From contig JAADIO010000040.1 of assembly GCA_013151235.1 (NCBI GenBank), positions 1 to 50,004 on the forward strand: 50,004 bases of DNA, written 5' to 3'. Both the position numbers and the translations under genes were made by a program. The DNA comes from Deltaproteobacteria bacterium. GTDB lineage: Bacteria > CG2-30-53-67. Below the pieces are notes generated by a model. It worked only from the letters and a program-made list of their open reading frames with translations, did not search any database and had not been told where the DNA came from. Positions within the stretch are counted from its first letter, which is position 1; each line of letters starts with the position of its first letter. Below, piece by piece: positions 18,501 through 27,392 of this stretch.

Positions 18501-21500
18501 TTCCGATTCATCACTTCGGGAAGGTCCGGGACGATGACCGGGGAATCATCAAAGGAGCACTCTACCGTGAATTGGGAGAAATCAAGATGAAAGAAAGACC
18601 GGACGACCCCAGGGCCGCATTCGAACTGGCCGCACAGATGATCTCATTGAAAGAGTTCGCCAAAGCGATTCCCCTCCTGGAAGAACTGGTCCGACTCAAA
18701 CCGGACTCCGCCAAGCCTTATCTCCTTCTCGGAACCGCACTGATGGAACTCGGCCGAAACAAAGAAGCACAAAAGAGGTGCGAAGAAGCCTGCCGGATAG
18801 AGCCGGAAAGCGCTGACTGCACCTATAACCTCGGCGTCGTCCATCAAAGACTGGAGCAGCACACAAAGGCCATCGATCTGTTCCGAAAGGCCATTCACCT
18901 CCAATCCGGTCACTTCCTCGCCTACTGGAGTCTCGGCTTCTCCGAACTGATCACCGGGGATTCCGGGAATGCGGAAGGACACCTCAAAGAATCAATATCT
19001 ATCAATCCCCGTTTCGCCTCATCAAGAAACGACTTGGCCGTTCTCTATGCAAGAACGGGACGGATGGAACTTGCATGCAGAGAGTTGGAAACCATTCTCG
19101 ACTTTGAGCCGGGCAATGAACAGGCCAGGCAAAATCTGGAGATCGCCCGCGCCGGGCTCCATGAATCCACCGGTCCAGCGATACGGCAGAACGGGAAGAT
19201 CTCTCTTGCCGTGATCGTTAAGAACGGAGAACAGGGCCTCCCCCGCTGTCTCGACTCGGTCAAGGATTTCCTGGATGAGATCGTCATTGTCGATACCGGG
19301 TCGGAAGACAAAACCGTTGAAATCGCACGCCGCTACACCGACCGGGTCTACTTACACCCCTGGTCGGACGATTTCAGCGAAGCACGAAATGTATCCATCA
19401 ATCATGCATCGTCGGAGTGGATTCTGGTCCTTGATGCCGATGAATGGTTCCGCCCGGAAGAGGCCGGAAAACTCCGGGAAATCGTTTCCCGTGCGGAAAG
19501 CACAATCACACACTTCTATCTTGACCGGTGGAACCTTGGGGCCGATGGTCAGACCGGTACCGTCATGAGCCTCCCCCGTCTATTTCGGAACCATCTCGCC
19601 GGCCGATTCGAGGGAAGGATCCACGAGCAGCTCGTGATCGGGGGGAAGGGGATCCATTGCGGCCTGCACTTCCTGCACGACGGCTACGGACGGGGGGATG
19701 ACCGGGAACGGGAGAAATATCTTCGCAACTGCCGGATGATCGAACGGGAGATCAACGCCGACCCGGAGAATCCTTTTCATTACCATAACCTCTGTCTCTC
19801 CCTGAAGGCCCTCGGAGAAGAAGAAAAAGCGATTGACGCCGGGCATCGGGCCGTTGATCTGGCACGCGCACAGGGGGTACGGCCCCGTTACCTGGTGCAG
19901 ACCTGCTATGCAGCGGCAACGCACCACTATCTGAAAGGGGAGATGGAAGCCGCCCGGACCTTCGCCGAATCCGCCCGGACCTTCGCCCCCGACCATCCCG
20001 ACGGATGGTACCTCCTAACCCTGATCGCCGCCGACCAGGGTCCATGGGACGAGTGTATCCGGACGGGAAAACAATTCCTGACCGTTGTGGAAAAACGAAA
20101 GGACGGGGCGGTCATAGAACCGGTTCCCGTTTACACCCAGGAACGGGCCCATAACGTCATGGCCATGATCGGCGGGGCCTTCTACCGCCTGGGTAATCCT
20201 GCGGAAGGGGATGCCTGGCTGATCCGGGCGATCGAAAGCGGCCGGAAAGATCTTGATTTTATCCGTTCCATCGAGATCTTTTATGACGCGATCGGAGAAA
20301 CGGAGAAGGCCGGCGTCATCCGGGACGGAATCACCCCCCCGAAAAACGAAGGCAAGAACAGACAAAAAAGCCCGAACCTCTCCCTCTGCATGATCGTGAA
20401 AAACGAAGAAGAGATGCTTGCCGGATGCCTGGAGAGCGTGCAGGGACTGGTCGATGAGATCATCATCATTGACACGGGATCCACGGACAAGACCGTTGAG
20501 ATCGCACGCCGCTATACCGAAAAGATCTTCTCCCATCCCTGGGCCGATGATTTCAGCAAGGCCCGAAACGTATCCATCCATCATGCCACGGGGGAATGGA
20601 TCCTCGTTCTCGATGCCGATGAAAAGATCTCCGCCAAAGACCATGCGAAAATTCGGGAGGCGCTGAACACCCCCGGCGCCATGGCCTTTGATCTGATTCA
20701 ACGAAACTACACCCATGACCGGGATGCCTTCGGGTGGCGGCAGAACCGTGGCGCGTATGAAGAAGAAGGAGCCTTTCCCGGTCATTTCGATGTTTCCCTC
20801 ACCCGCCTGTTCCGGAGAAATCCGAAAATTCGTTTCGTCCATCGGGTCCACGAACGGGTGGAAGAGTCTCTCGATGCAGCGAGCATCCCCCATCCCCTTC
20901 TTTCCGTCCCGATCCATCACTTCGGTAAGACCCGAGGAAATGAATTTCTCCACCGGAAACTGGAATACTACCTACATCTGGCCCGGGAAAAACAGAAAGA
21001 AGATCCGGCGGACAGCCGGGCCGGTTATGAGATTGGCGGAACCCTTGTCGAACTCGGACGAACGGAGGAAGCCCTGCCATATCTGGAAAGAGCCTGCCGA
21101 ATCGACCCGGACTTCCGGGAGGCACGGATTCTTCTCGGGATCACCCTGTACCAGTTGGAATCCTATGAAAGAGCCGAACAGGTTTTTGCATCTCTCCCTC
21201 CCGGGCAGGAGGATCTTCCCCTTCTGCGGCTCCGGGGTATTGTCTCTCTGCGGCTGCAAAAGGGGGACGCTGCAGAACGGGCCTTTCGTTCCGCGCTGCG
21301 TCACGACCCGAAGAACGAAAGCTGCCGGATCGGACTGGCACAGGCAGAAGTCCTTCAGGGAAAGCTGGAGGACGCCGTTACAACCCTGGAGATTGCCCTC
21401 CGGGACCATCCGAACTCTCCCCAAGCCCTGAACGATCGGGGCTGTCTCGCCCTTGTGAAAGGAAACCGGCAGGAAGCGGAACGGTTCTTCCGGAATGCCC

Positions 21501-22897
21501 TCAACGCCGACCCCGGCTACCGGGACGCTGCGGTCAACCTTGATCGGTGCGCCGCCCCTGCCGGAACGGAAGCGGCCGAGATACCGAAGCTCTCCGTCTG
21601 CATGATGGTGAAAAATGAAGAAGAGAAGCTCCCTCGTTGTCTCGATTCGATCCGGGGATATGTGGATGAACTGGTCATCGTCGACACCGGCTCCACGGAC
21701 AGAACGGTGGAGATCGCCCGACGCTACACGGACAAGATCTACTTCCATCCCTGGGAGGGAGATTTTTCGAAGGCACGAAACCAAGCCCTTCAATATGCCG
21801 CCGGGGACTGGATCCTTCAGCTCGATGCCGATGAAGTGGTCGATGCCGCCGATGCTCCACGTCTGAAAACCGTAATTCAGGAGGTTCCGGAAGAGATCAC
21901 GCACCAGGATGTGGAAATTCTCAACTACGACAGCGAAGGGATCGTCAACGCGACCATTCATTATCCCCGCCTCTTCCGGAACGGCATGGGCTTTCACTAC
22001 GAAGGAATCGTCCACAACCAGATCCGGATTGAGGGCCGGAGAATCTCCTCAGGAATCCGGATCCACCACTACGGCTATGCCCTTTCTCCCGGGAAGATGG
22101 AGGCAAAGCGGGACCGGACGATCGAGTTGCTGCAAAAGCAGATCGCCGCCGACCCCGAAAATCCCTGGCCCCACCATAATCTTTGTCTCTCCTTTTCCAT
22201 GGCGAAGATGAATGCGAAAGCGGTCGAGGCCGGAGAAGAGGCGTATCGGCTGGCCCGACAGCAAGGAATCTTTCCGCCCTGGCTCTATTATGGACGCTAC
22301 GTGGTCGCCGCCACACTCTGTGCCGATGGGGACTACGACCGGGCCATCGCGGTTGCACGGGAGTGCATGGAACAAAACCCGGAGCATCTCGACTCCTGTT
22401 ATTTGATCATGCTCGCAGCCTACCAGATCGACGATTTTCCAACCGTCCGGGAGATGGGAGACCGCTATCTCAGGCTTCTGGAAAAATATTCCAGAGAGGG
22501 AATCCCCGCCGACGTTCCTCTTGGAACCCTCGAGTTCAAACCCAGGGCTCTAAAGATGCTCGGTCATGCCTCTTTTGCCCTGGGAGAAAAAGAAAGAGCC
22601 GCCCGGCTGTTTCAGGACTACCTTCAAGAAGATATGAAGAACCCCATCCGTTATCGGGAGATCGGGCTCTTCTACCACGGACAGGGCGAAACGGAAACCG
22701 CCCGGGGCCACTATGAGAAGCATCTCACCCTCGACCCGGAAGACACGTATATTCTGAAAGCCGTTGCCGATTGTCTCACCCGGGAAGGAGATGGCAACAA
22801 CGCTTCAGCATACTACCAAAAGGCACTGGACCTTGACCCGTCGGACAAGGAGGCTGAATACCTTCTGGAACAGATCCGGACACCGGCAGGCATGTAA
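15581..22897 (+). CDS. Giant mosaic glycosyltransferase: 2 GT4 + 4 GT2 modules with TPR spacers
   Basis: 2438 aa, start 15581 immediately after the previous stop (weak ribosome-binding site, likely coupled). Modules: GT4 (1-365, ending in EAQAAGVPVVTTALGGLNE); TPR (about 373-440); a second, similar GT4 (441-795, VGGSETALMSMARELARLG, EAQAAGLPIVTT); then four GT2 domains starting near residues 797, 1206, 1600 and 2004. Each GT2 has a VKNxE start, a VDTGS(E/T)D nucleotide loop, the segment DFSxARN and a LDADE metal motif, and each is followed by TPR-rich stretches. The GT2 type resembles the TPR-linked group that includes the peptide S-glycosyltransferase SunS. The GT2 copies are closely similar and probably arose by internal duplication. 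Acceptor and sugars are unknown; flagellin is the nearest candidate. Confidence 0.88.
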   Translation: MSAIIFYTHSTPFHPGTILTRGLGGSESALIHMARELARIGHSIHVFCNCDAPGTYDKVIYQNISELPAFFQLSRPDLFVSLRIPQVLAEPIPAQLKWLWAEDSFDQPHIQCLMDPSLVRKIDRVVTVSRWQAETYRRHFRINDEKFYISRNGFHSPFYEGPCTDERPPRLVYSSTPFRGLDVLLNLFPEIRNAVPDAELYIYSSMAVYGVNREEDEKEYGELYRKAEQPGVRLIGTVPQDRLAKELMQSALLAYPNHFAETSCIAAIEAQAAGVPVVTTALGGLNETVRQGETGILIPGDSRTEKYGKQFIGEIVSFLQDREKWRTFSQRARRRAFSEYRWEVIAKEWSHELDRELSAHKAKQAGIGNIGGSKDSISACRNEIARHPDHPEPYHRLGLLYRKAGEPEKALAAFREAISHYVLYDDAYENYRATAEELGITLQRDNLDIVFYTVGNFTPADLGVRAVGGSETALMSMARELARLGRGVIVYNGTQEVSVHEGVEYRNLADFFLLNRWNRIPVFISSRVPMPFRAGVNAERKIFWVHDDCQAEYIRKENLGDLPADEILTVSRWQAETYAEHFRVPRHRFTISRNGIDLFLFPTGEYPRDRNRLLYISRPDRGLSILLDLFPKIREQAPEAELHIFTYTQAQDLESDPEMQPILPKLDQPGVVLRGCVPKEALYNELKKARLLLYPSIWRETSCIAVLEAQAAGLPIVTTPLAALPESVAGGVFVPGNPNSTFYRDRFVEETLRLMRDDTSWRELSERGRAFIRRHHTWAKIASEWDTYLRCSTTRPLLSLCMIVKNEEEVLGRCLKSVAEVVDEIVIVDTGSEDNTCDIAASFGARIIRHNWKDDFSEARNLSLDYARGKWILVLDADEIIAPGDLEKIIETIQNPEVSACSMIQRSYTDDATLLHWKKNDGRYDESRKFSGYIESELIRLFRRRPEIRFRDRIHELVEPSIAEAGLPVERLAIPIHHFGKVRDDDRGIIKGALYRELGEIKMKERPDDPRAAFELAAQMISLKEFAKAIPLLEELVRLKPDSAKPYLLLGTALMELGRNKEAQKRCEEACRIEPESADCTYNLGVVHQRLEQHTKAIDLFRKAIHLQSGHFLAYWSLGFSELITGDSGNAEGHLKESISINPRFASSRNDLAVLYARTGRMELACRELETILDFEPGNEQARQNLEIARAGLHESTGPAIRQNGKISLAVIVKNGEQGLPRCLDSVKDFLDEIVIVDTGSEDKTVEIARRYTDRVYLHPWSDDFSEARNVSINHASSEWILVLDADEWFRPEEAGKLREIVSRAESTITHFYLDRWNLGADGQTGTVMSLPRLFRNHLAGRFEGRIHEQLVIGGKGIHCGLHFLHDGYGRGDDREREKYLRNCRMIEREINADPENPFHYHNLCLSLKALGEEEKAIDAGHRAVDLARAQGVRPRYLVQTCYAAATHHYLKGEMEAARTFAESARTFAPDHPDGWYLLTLIAADQGPWDECIRTGKQFLTVVEKRKDGAVIEPVPVYTQERAHNVMAMIGGAFYRLGNPAEGDAWLIRAIESGRKDLDFIRSIEIFYDAIGETEKAGVIRDGITPPKNEGKNRQKSPNLSLCMIVKNEEEMLAGCLESVQGLVDEIIIIDTGSTDKTVEIARRYTEKIFSHPWADDFSKARNVSIHHATGEWILVLDADEKISAKDHAKIREALNTPGAMAFDLIQRNYTHDRDAFGWRQNRGAYEEEGAFPGHFDVSLTRLFRRNPKIRFVHRVHERVEESLDAASIPHPLLSVPIHHFGKTRGNEFLHRKLEYYLHLAREKQKEDPADSRAGYEIGGTLVELGRTEEALPYLERACRIDPDFREARILLGITLYQLESYERAEQVFASLPPGQEDLPLLRLRGIVSLRLQKGDAAERAFRSALRHDPKNESCRIGLAQAEVLQGKLEDAVTTLEIALRDHPNSPQALNDRGCLALVKGNRQEAERFFRNALNADPGYRDAAVNLDRCAAPAGTEAAEIPKLSVCMMVKNEEEKLPRCLDSIRGYVDELVIVDTGSTDRTVEIARRYTDKIYFHPWEGDFSKARNQALQYAAGDWILQLDADEVVDAADAPRLKTVIQEVPEEITHQDVEILNYDSEGIVNATIHYPRLFRNGMGFHYEGIVHNQIRIEGRRISSGIRIHHYGYALSPGKMEAKRDRTIELLQKQIAADPENPWPHHNLCLSFSMAKMNAKAVEAGEEAYRLARQQGIFPPWLYYGRYVVAATLCADGDYDRAIAVARECMEQNPEHLDSCYLIMLAAYQIDDFPTVREMGDRYLRLLEKYSREGIPADVPLGTLEFKPRALKMLGHASFALGEKERAARLFQDYLQEDMKNPIRYREIGLFYHGQGETETARGHYEKHLTLDPEDTYILKAVADCLTREGDGNNASAYYQKALDLDPSDKEAEYLLEQIRTPAGM

Positions 22898-22992
22898 AAC
22901 AATAAACCGATCCCTTCCCCTTCAGACAACAGGGAATAAGGGAGTCCCGGCCTGAATCGTTTTCCTTCATGGATAAAAAATATAAGGAAACC

Positions 22993-25869
22993 ATGCGTTC
23001 TCCGTTGCTCAGCACCTGCATGATCGTCCGAGATGAAGAAGATTGCCTCGAACGGTGCCTTGCATCCATCCGACCGTTTACCGATGAACTGATCCTCGTC
23101 GACACCGGTTCAACCGATGGAACCGTTACCATTGCCGAAAGATACGCGGACCGGCTGATTCACCACCCGTGGGAAGATGATTTTTCCGCCGCACGGAACC
23201 GCTCGATCGAAAGGGCGGCGGGTGACTGGATCTTTTACCTCGACGCCGACGAAGAACTTTTTTTCAACGACGGACCGAAACTCCGAAAAATGCTCTCGGA
23301 AATCCGGAAGAATGTGGATCATCTTCTCCTGAGTATCCGCAACCTGGACGGTGCCGGCGGAATTCTTTCCGAATTTCCGGCCCTGCGGATTTTTCGGAAC
23401 GGCCGCGGGATCCATTTCTCCGGTATCGTCCATAACCAGGTGATCTGCAACGGAGAAGGAAGAACATTCCCGGTTACACTCCTCCACTACGGGTATGCAC
23501 TCTCCCCGAAGAAAATGGAGGCAAAGTTTCAACGAACCCTTTCCCTCACAAAAAAACAGATTCGGCAGGAACCGTCAAGCCCTCTTCCGCTCCACAACCT
23601 CACACTCTCTCTGCTGAATCACGGAGACCATGCCGAGGCGCTGGAAAGCGGCCTGCAGGGACTTCGACTCTTTGAACAGCTCTCCGCTCCCTACCCGCCC
23701 CTATTTTCGAACCTGATTTACCTGACCGCACGGGCCGCCCTCGCCGACGGCAGGTACGACTTGGCTGCATCTGTTTGCATGGAGGGATTGAAGAGCCGTC
23801 CGGATCATCTCGACCTCTTTTGGGTTCTGGCCATGTCTTCTTATTACGAGAAGCAATACCGGGAAACCCTGGAGTGGAGCAAAAAATTCCGGCAAGCCGT
23901 CAGGGCCTACCGGGAACACCGTTGCAGCGAGCTCCCGGTCAACACCATCGGCCGGATCGCACCGCTTCTGATCACGGCCGGATATGCCGCAGCGCACCTG
24001 GGCTGCGAACCGGAGGCACAGCGTTTCATGGAAGAAGGGCTTGCCGAAGGGAAATGGGATCCGGAACTCGGTATCAAGATTCTCAACTTCTGCAACATAC
24101 ATCAAAAAAGAGAACTCGGGGAGACGATCCTGCAGCAACTTCTACACCGGCATCCCGACCACGCGGAACTGCATCGATTCCGTGCCGTATTCTCCTTGTC
24201 TGACGAAACGGTCAGCACTCCCTCGATTGCATCCTCCCCCTCGCCTCCTCAAAAAGTCCTGATTATCAACCTCTGCGAGTTGGGAGACCTGATCCAGGCG
24301 ACACCGGTGATTGAAGAGATTACCTTCCGGGGAGGGGCCGTTACACTCCTTGTCCGGGAGGACCTCACGGAAACCGCCCTGCATCTGCCCCAAGTATCAC
24401 GAATCGTCACATTCGATACAAGTACCTGGATCGGAGGAGGCAGGACGGCGTTTGTTCCCGAAAATGAGATCCGTGACCAGATCGGCGGACTTCTGGATGA
24501 GCCTTTTGATCTGATCCTCAATATGACGTACACCCGGCTCGGGGCACGGATCGCGCGGATGAGCCGAGGAAAGCAAAAAAAAGGGATGGTTCAGGCGGAA
24601 GGAAACCGGATCCGGATCCGGGGGGCTTCGATCCGCTATCTCAGACAGATGCTCGCTCATCGGAAGTTAAACACCCTTCATGTCGTCGACCTTCACCGGC
24701 TGATCCTCCGGCACCCCCTGCAAAGAAGAGAACTCTCCTTTCAGGTCTCCGAAGAAGAGTGGACGGAGGCCATGGAGATTCTCCAGGCTGCCGGCATCAC
24801 ACCGGAGACACCGCTCATCGGGATTCAGATCGGTGCAAGGGAGGTCCGGAAACAATGGCCGGCGGAATCCTTCACCCGGCTCGCAGAAATGATCTCGGCA
24901 GAGCAGAAGGAAAAAGTCCTCCTCTTCGGTGTCTCTTCGGAGACCCCTCTCGCAGAGAGGATCAAGGCAATCGCACCAGGCCGGATCGTCAACCTCGCCG
25001 GAAAGACGCGGATCGGCCATCTCGCAGCTCTCCTCTCCCGATGCCGTCTCCTCATCAGCAACGATACCGGTACCTCCCATCTGGCAGCGGCCGTCGGAAC
25101 CAGGGTCCTCTCTCTGCATATGGGGCATGTCTGGTTCCGGGAGACTTCTCCCTACGGCGAAGGACATGCGGCCATGCAGGCAGACTGTCCGTGCGCTCCC
25201 TGTAGCTTGAGAACACCTTGTTCCGACATGCGCTGCCGGAGAATCCTGACACCCTCGGCCGTCCACCATACCCTCCGGTACATACTCAACAGGACACCGA
25301 TACCGGACGATGATACGTTTCGGAATATCAAGGTGCATGAATCGTATTTCGGCGACGGCAATTTCCTGAGCCACCGTCCATTGCTCCACCGTTCGGAAAC
25401 ACTTGAAGACCGTTTTCGAGAGATCTACGACCAATTCTGGAAAAAAAGGTTGAATGGATTGCCGCAAGGTACAAAGGTATTTCCGGCCTCTTCCGGAATC
25501 CCCGGAAGGGAGAAAATGGACCGCTTGATTGCGGATCTGACAATGCTCAAAGGGTGGATGGAAGAGGCACGGAGCCTGGCCTCAACTCTCTTCATCCAAT
25601 CCCGTGAAGGAAAAGGGATTGTCCAGGGGGCACGCCGCTTCAAGGAACTTCATACGGCAATTCTTGAACAGGGCCGCCGAACCCCGCTCCTTCGGCCATT
25701 GACGGAATTCTACAATACCGGTCAGCAGCAAATCGAGGCAAGGGACTTCCCTTCGGTCATGCAAGCCTTTGCCACAGTGCTGGATAGTGGATGTAACCTT
25801 TTGAAAGAACTGGAAGAAATATTCTCGGTGTACCGATTTGCAGATCCCGTAAGCAAATCACCCGAATGA
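22993..25869 (+). CDS. Mosaic glycosyltransferase: GT2 - TPR - GT9 with unknown C-terminal domain
   Basis: 958 aa. A GT2 domain (about 1-230, LLSTCMIVRDEEDC, VDTGSTDGTVTIAERY, FYLDADEE) resembles the GT2 modules of the previous gene; TPR-like helices follow (to about 415); then a GT9 domain (about 420-775, KVLIINLCELGDLIQATPVIEE, IGIQIGAREVRKQWP and SNDTGTSHLAAAVGTRVLSLHMG), and a C-terminal helical region (about 800-958) I do not recognise. Start 22993 is preferred because AAGGA lies at 22984-22988; an upstream in-frame ATG at 22969 lacks one. It follows the previous gene by 95 bp and precedes flagellin, so it probably ends the operon. A CCTGAAA/TTTCAGG hairpin (25901-25923) without a T-run lies after it. 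Confidence 0.87.
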   Translation: MRSPLLSTCMIVRDEEDCLERCLASIRPFTDELILVDTGSTDGTVTIAERYADRLIHHPWEDDFSAARNRSIERAAGDWIFYLDADEELFFNDGPKLRKMLSEIRKNVDHLLLSIRNLDGAGGILSEFPALRIFRNGRGIHFSGIVHNQVICNGEGRTFPVTLLHYGYALSPKKMEAKFQRTLSLTKKQIRQEPSSPLPLHNLTLSLLNHGDHAEALESGLQGLRLFEQLSAPYPPLFSNLIYLTARAALADGRYDLAASVCMEGLKSRPDHLDLFWVLAMSSYYEKQYRETLEWSKKFRQAVRAYREHRCSELPVNTIGRIAPLLITAGYAAAHLGCEPEAQRFMEEGLAEGKWDPELGIKILNFCNIHQKRELGETILQQLLHRHPDHAELHRFRAVFSLSDETVSTPSIASSPSPPQKVLIINLCELGDLIQATPVIEEITFRGGAVTLLVREDLTETALHLPQVSRIVTFDTSTWIGGGRTAFVPENEIRDQIGGLLDEPFDLILNMTYTRLGARIARMSRGKQKKGMVQAEGNRIRIRGASIRYLRQMLAHRKLNTLHVVDLHRLILRHPLQRRELSFQVSEEEWTEAMEILQAAGITPETPLIGIQIGAREVRKQWPAESFTRLAEMISAEQKEKVLLFGVSSETPLAERIKAIAPGRIVNLAGKTRIGHLAALLSRCRLLISNDTGTSHLAAAVGTRVLSLHMGHVWFRETSPYGEGHAAMQADCPCAPCSLRTPCSDMRCRRILTPSAVHHTLRYILNRTPIPDDDTFRNIKVHESYFGDGNFLSHRPLLHRSETLEDRFREIYDQFWKKRLNGLPQGTKVFPASSGIPGREKMDRLIADLTMLKGWMEEARSLASTLFIQSREGKGIVQGARRFKELHTAILEQGRRTPLLRPLTEFYNTGQQQIEARDFPSVMQAFATVLDSGCNLLKELEEIFSVYRFADPVSKSPE

Positions 25870-25941
25870 ACGATAGCACGCATCAAGAGAACCCGGTTTC
25901 CCTGAAAACAAGCCGGTTTCAGGAATAGATTGAAAAGAATC

Positions 25942-25969
25942 TAAAGTCTTCCCCCTCACCTGCCGATAG
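25942..25969 (+). promoter_or_regulatory. Sigma-28 (FliA) promoter of fliC
   Basis: TAAAGTCT (25942-25949), 12-bp spacer, GCCGATAG (25962-25969), against the consensus TAAAGTTT-N11-GCCGATAA. It predicts a transcript start near 25976 and a leader of about 210 nt before fliC. Confidence 0.85.
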
Positions 25970-25975
25970 GTTCAG

Positions 25976-26184
25976 CAGATGGAAAGCAATCACTCCGACG
26001 CTGTATGAGTGATGAAATCTTCTGGACGAAGGAGGTGAGAAGACAGTGAAATGGGAGTCGGTCCCCCCCCTGACGTTCCCGGGGTAAATCAGGAGCCGCC
26101 ACAAGACCGGCAGGGATGCCGAAAAAACAATTTCTCAAGGGAGGCCCCCTTTGAGAAATCCCCATTTTCCAAGGAGGAAAAATC
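25976..26184 (+). promoter_or_regulatory. Long structured 5' leader of flagellin mRNA
   Basis: This roughly 210-nt leader holds a stem ATCACTC/GAGTGAT (25989-25995 with 26007-26013), an unusually perfect Shine-Dalgarno word AAGGAGGTGA (26029-26038) followed at 26046 by GTG opening a 13-codon frame (MKWESVPPLTFPG), and a hairpin ATTTCTCAA/TTGAGAAAT (26130-26138 with 26151-26159). The fliC ribosome-binding site AAGGAGG then follows at 26171-26177. Whether the small frame is translated is unknown. Confidence 0.5.
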
Positions 26185-27315
26185 ATGGGACTGAGAATTC
26201 AGAATAATATTGCAGCATTAAATGCACACCGCCACTTGACGATTACGGACAATGCTCTGTCCAAGTCGCTGGAACGTCTCTCCTCCGGTTATCGGATCAA
26301 CCGGGCCGCAGACGACGCCGCAGGCCTCGCCGTGTCGGAAGGACTGCGTGCCGACATCAAGAGTTACCAGGTAGCCTCCCGGAATACGTCGGAGGCGAAT
26401 TCCCTCCTGCAGGTCGCTGAAGGGGCGCTGGACCAGATCGGGAACATGCTGACCCGCCTGAAGGAACTGGCCACACAGGCGGCTTCGGACAACACGAGTT
26501 CCTCCAACCGGGACAAGCTGAATTCCGAAGCCACCCAGTTGAAGAACGAAATCGACCGGATCGCGGATTCCACCAATTATGCCGGCACCAAGCTGATCGA
26601 CGGCTCCTTTAACGGCGCCTCCACCCTGAGTACGAATGATGCCGGTTCCATCGCCGCCATCGCCAATGTTTACGATATGTCCGTTTCAGACGCCTCAGCG
26701 GGAACTTACACCATCACGGCTTCCGGCTCCAACCTGACCCTCACCAGTGGAGGCATCTCCCAGACCGTGACAATAACCACGGCCGGAACAGCGAATTTTT
26801 CGACCTTCGACATCTCCTTCAAAACCACGTCGGCGGCAAGTACGACGGCAATCGCCGCCGCTTTCACCGCCATGGGCACCATGACCATCTCTGCCGGATC
26901 CGGATCGACCTTCCAGGTCGGCGCCGGCAACACTTCCCAGGATAGGATCACATTCTCCATCGGTGACGCCAATACGGCAGTTCTGGGAAGTGCCTCGTCA
27001 AGTTACCTGACCGATGTCGACCTGACGACGGGAAGTGACTCCCAGGTGGCCATCAACATCATTGATCAGGCGATTGATGACGTTGCCGGAATCCGCGGCG
27101 ACATCGGTGCCGTCCAGAACCGGCTCGGCTACGCCTCAGCCAACCTGGCAACCACGATCGAGAACGTCACGGCGGCCGATTCGGTCATCCGGGATGCCGA
27201 CATGGCATCAGAGATGACGACCTTTACCAAGAACCAGATCCTGCTTCAGGCCGGGACCTCAATGCTGGCCCAGGCCAACGCCGCACCGCAGGTCATCCTC
27301 TCGCTGCTGAAATAA
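26185..27315 (+). CDS. fliC: Flagellin
   Basis: 376-aa filament subunit. The conserved N-terminal D0/D1 region (1-140) is MGLRIQNNIAALNAHRHL and LSSGYRINRAADDAAGLAVSEGLRA; the C-terminal D1/D0 region (about 285-376) has VQNRLGYASANLATTIENVTAADSVIRDADMA and ends LAQANAAPQVILSLLK. The middle about 145 residues are rich in Ser, Thr, Ala and Gly, suitable for O-glycosylation. Exported by the flagellar type III route without a cleaved signal. Driven by a sigma-28 promoter with a strong AAGGAGG site. Only one flagellin gene is seen here. The giant transferase operon lies immediately upstream. Confidence 0.97.
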   Translation: MGLRIQNNIAALNAHRHLTITDNALSKSLERLSSGYRINRAADDAAGLAVSEGLRADIKSYQVASRNTSEANSLLQVAEGALDQIGNMLTRLKELATQAASDNTSSSNRDKLNSEATQLKNEIDRIADSTNYAGTKLIDGSFNGASTLSTNDAGSIAAIANVYDMSVSDASAGTYTITASGSNLTLTSGGISQTVTITTAGTANFSTFDISFKTTSAASTTAIAAAFTAMGTMTISAGSGSTFQVGAGNTSQDRITFSIGDANTAVLGSASSSYLTDVDLTTGSDSQVAINIIDQAIDDVAGIRGDIGAVQNRLGYASANLATTIENVTAADSVIRDADMASEMTTFTKNQILLQAGTSMLAQANAAPQVILSLLK

Positions 27316-27337
27316 TGCAGCCACAGAGGTGAACGAT

Positions 27338-27379
27338 CAGGGGCACTGACGGGAAGATCCCTTCCCGTCAGTGCCCCTG
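27338..27379 (+). terminator. 19-bp hairpin between fliC and flaG
   Basis: Perfect 19-bp inverted repeat (27338-27356 with 27361-27379) around a 4-nt ATCC loop, 22 bp after the fliC stop. There is no T-run after it, so it may act as an mRNA 3' stabiliser or partial stop that lifts flagellin over downstream genes, not as a classic intrinsic terminator. Confidence 0.7.
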
Positions 27380-27392
27380 CGGGAGAAAGATC

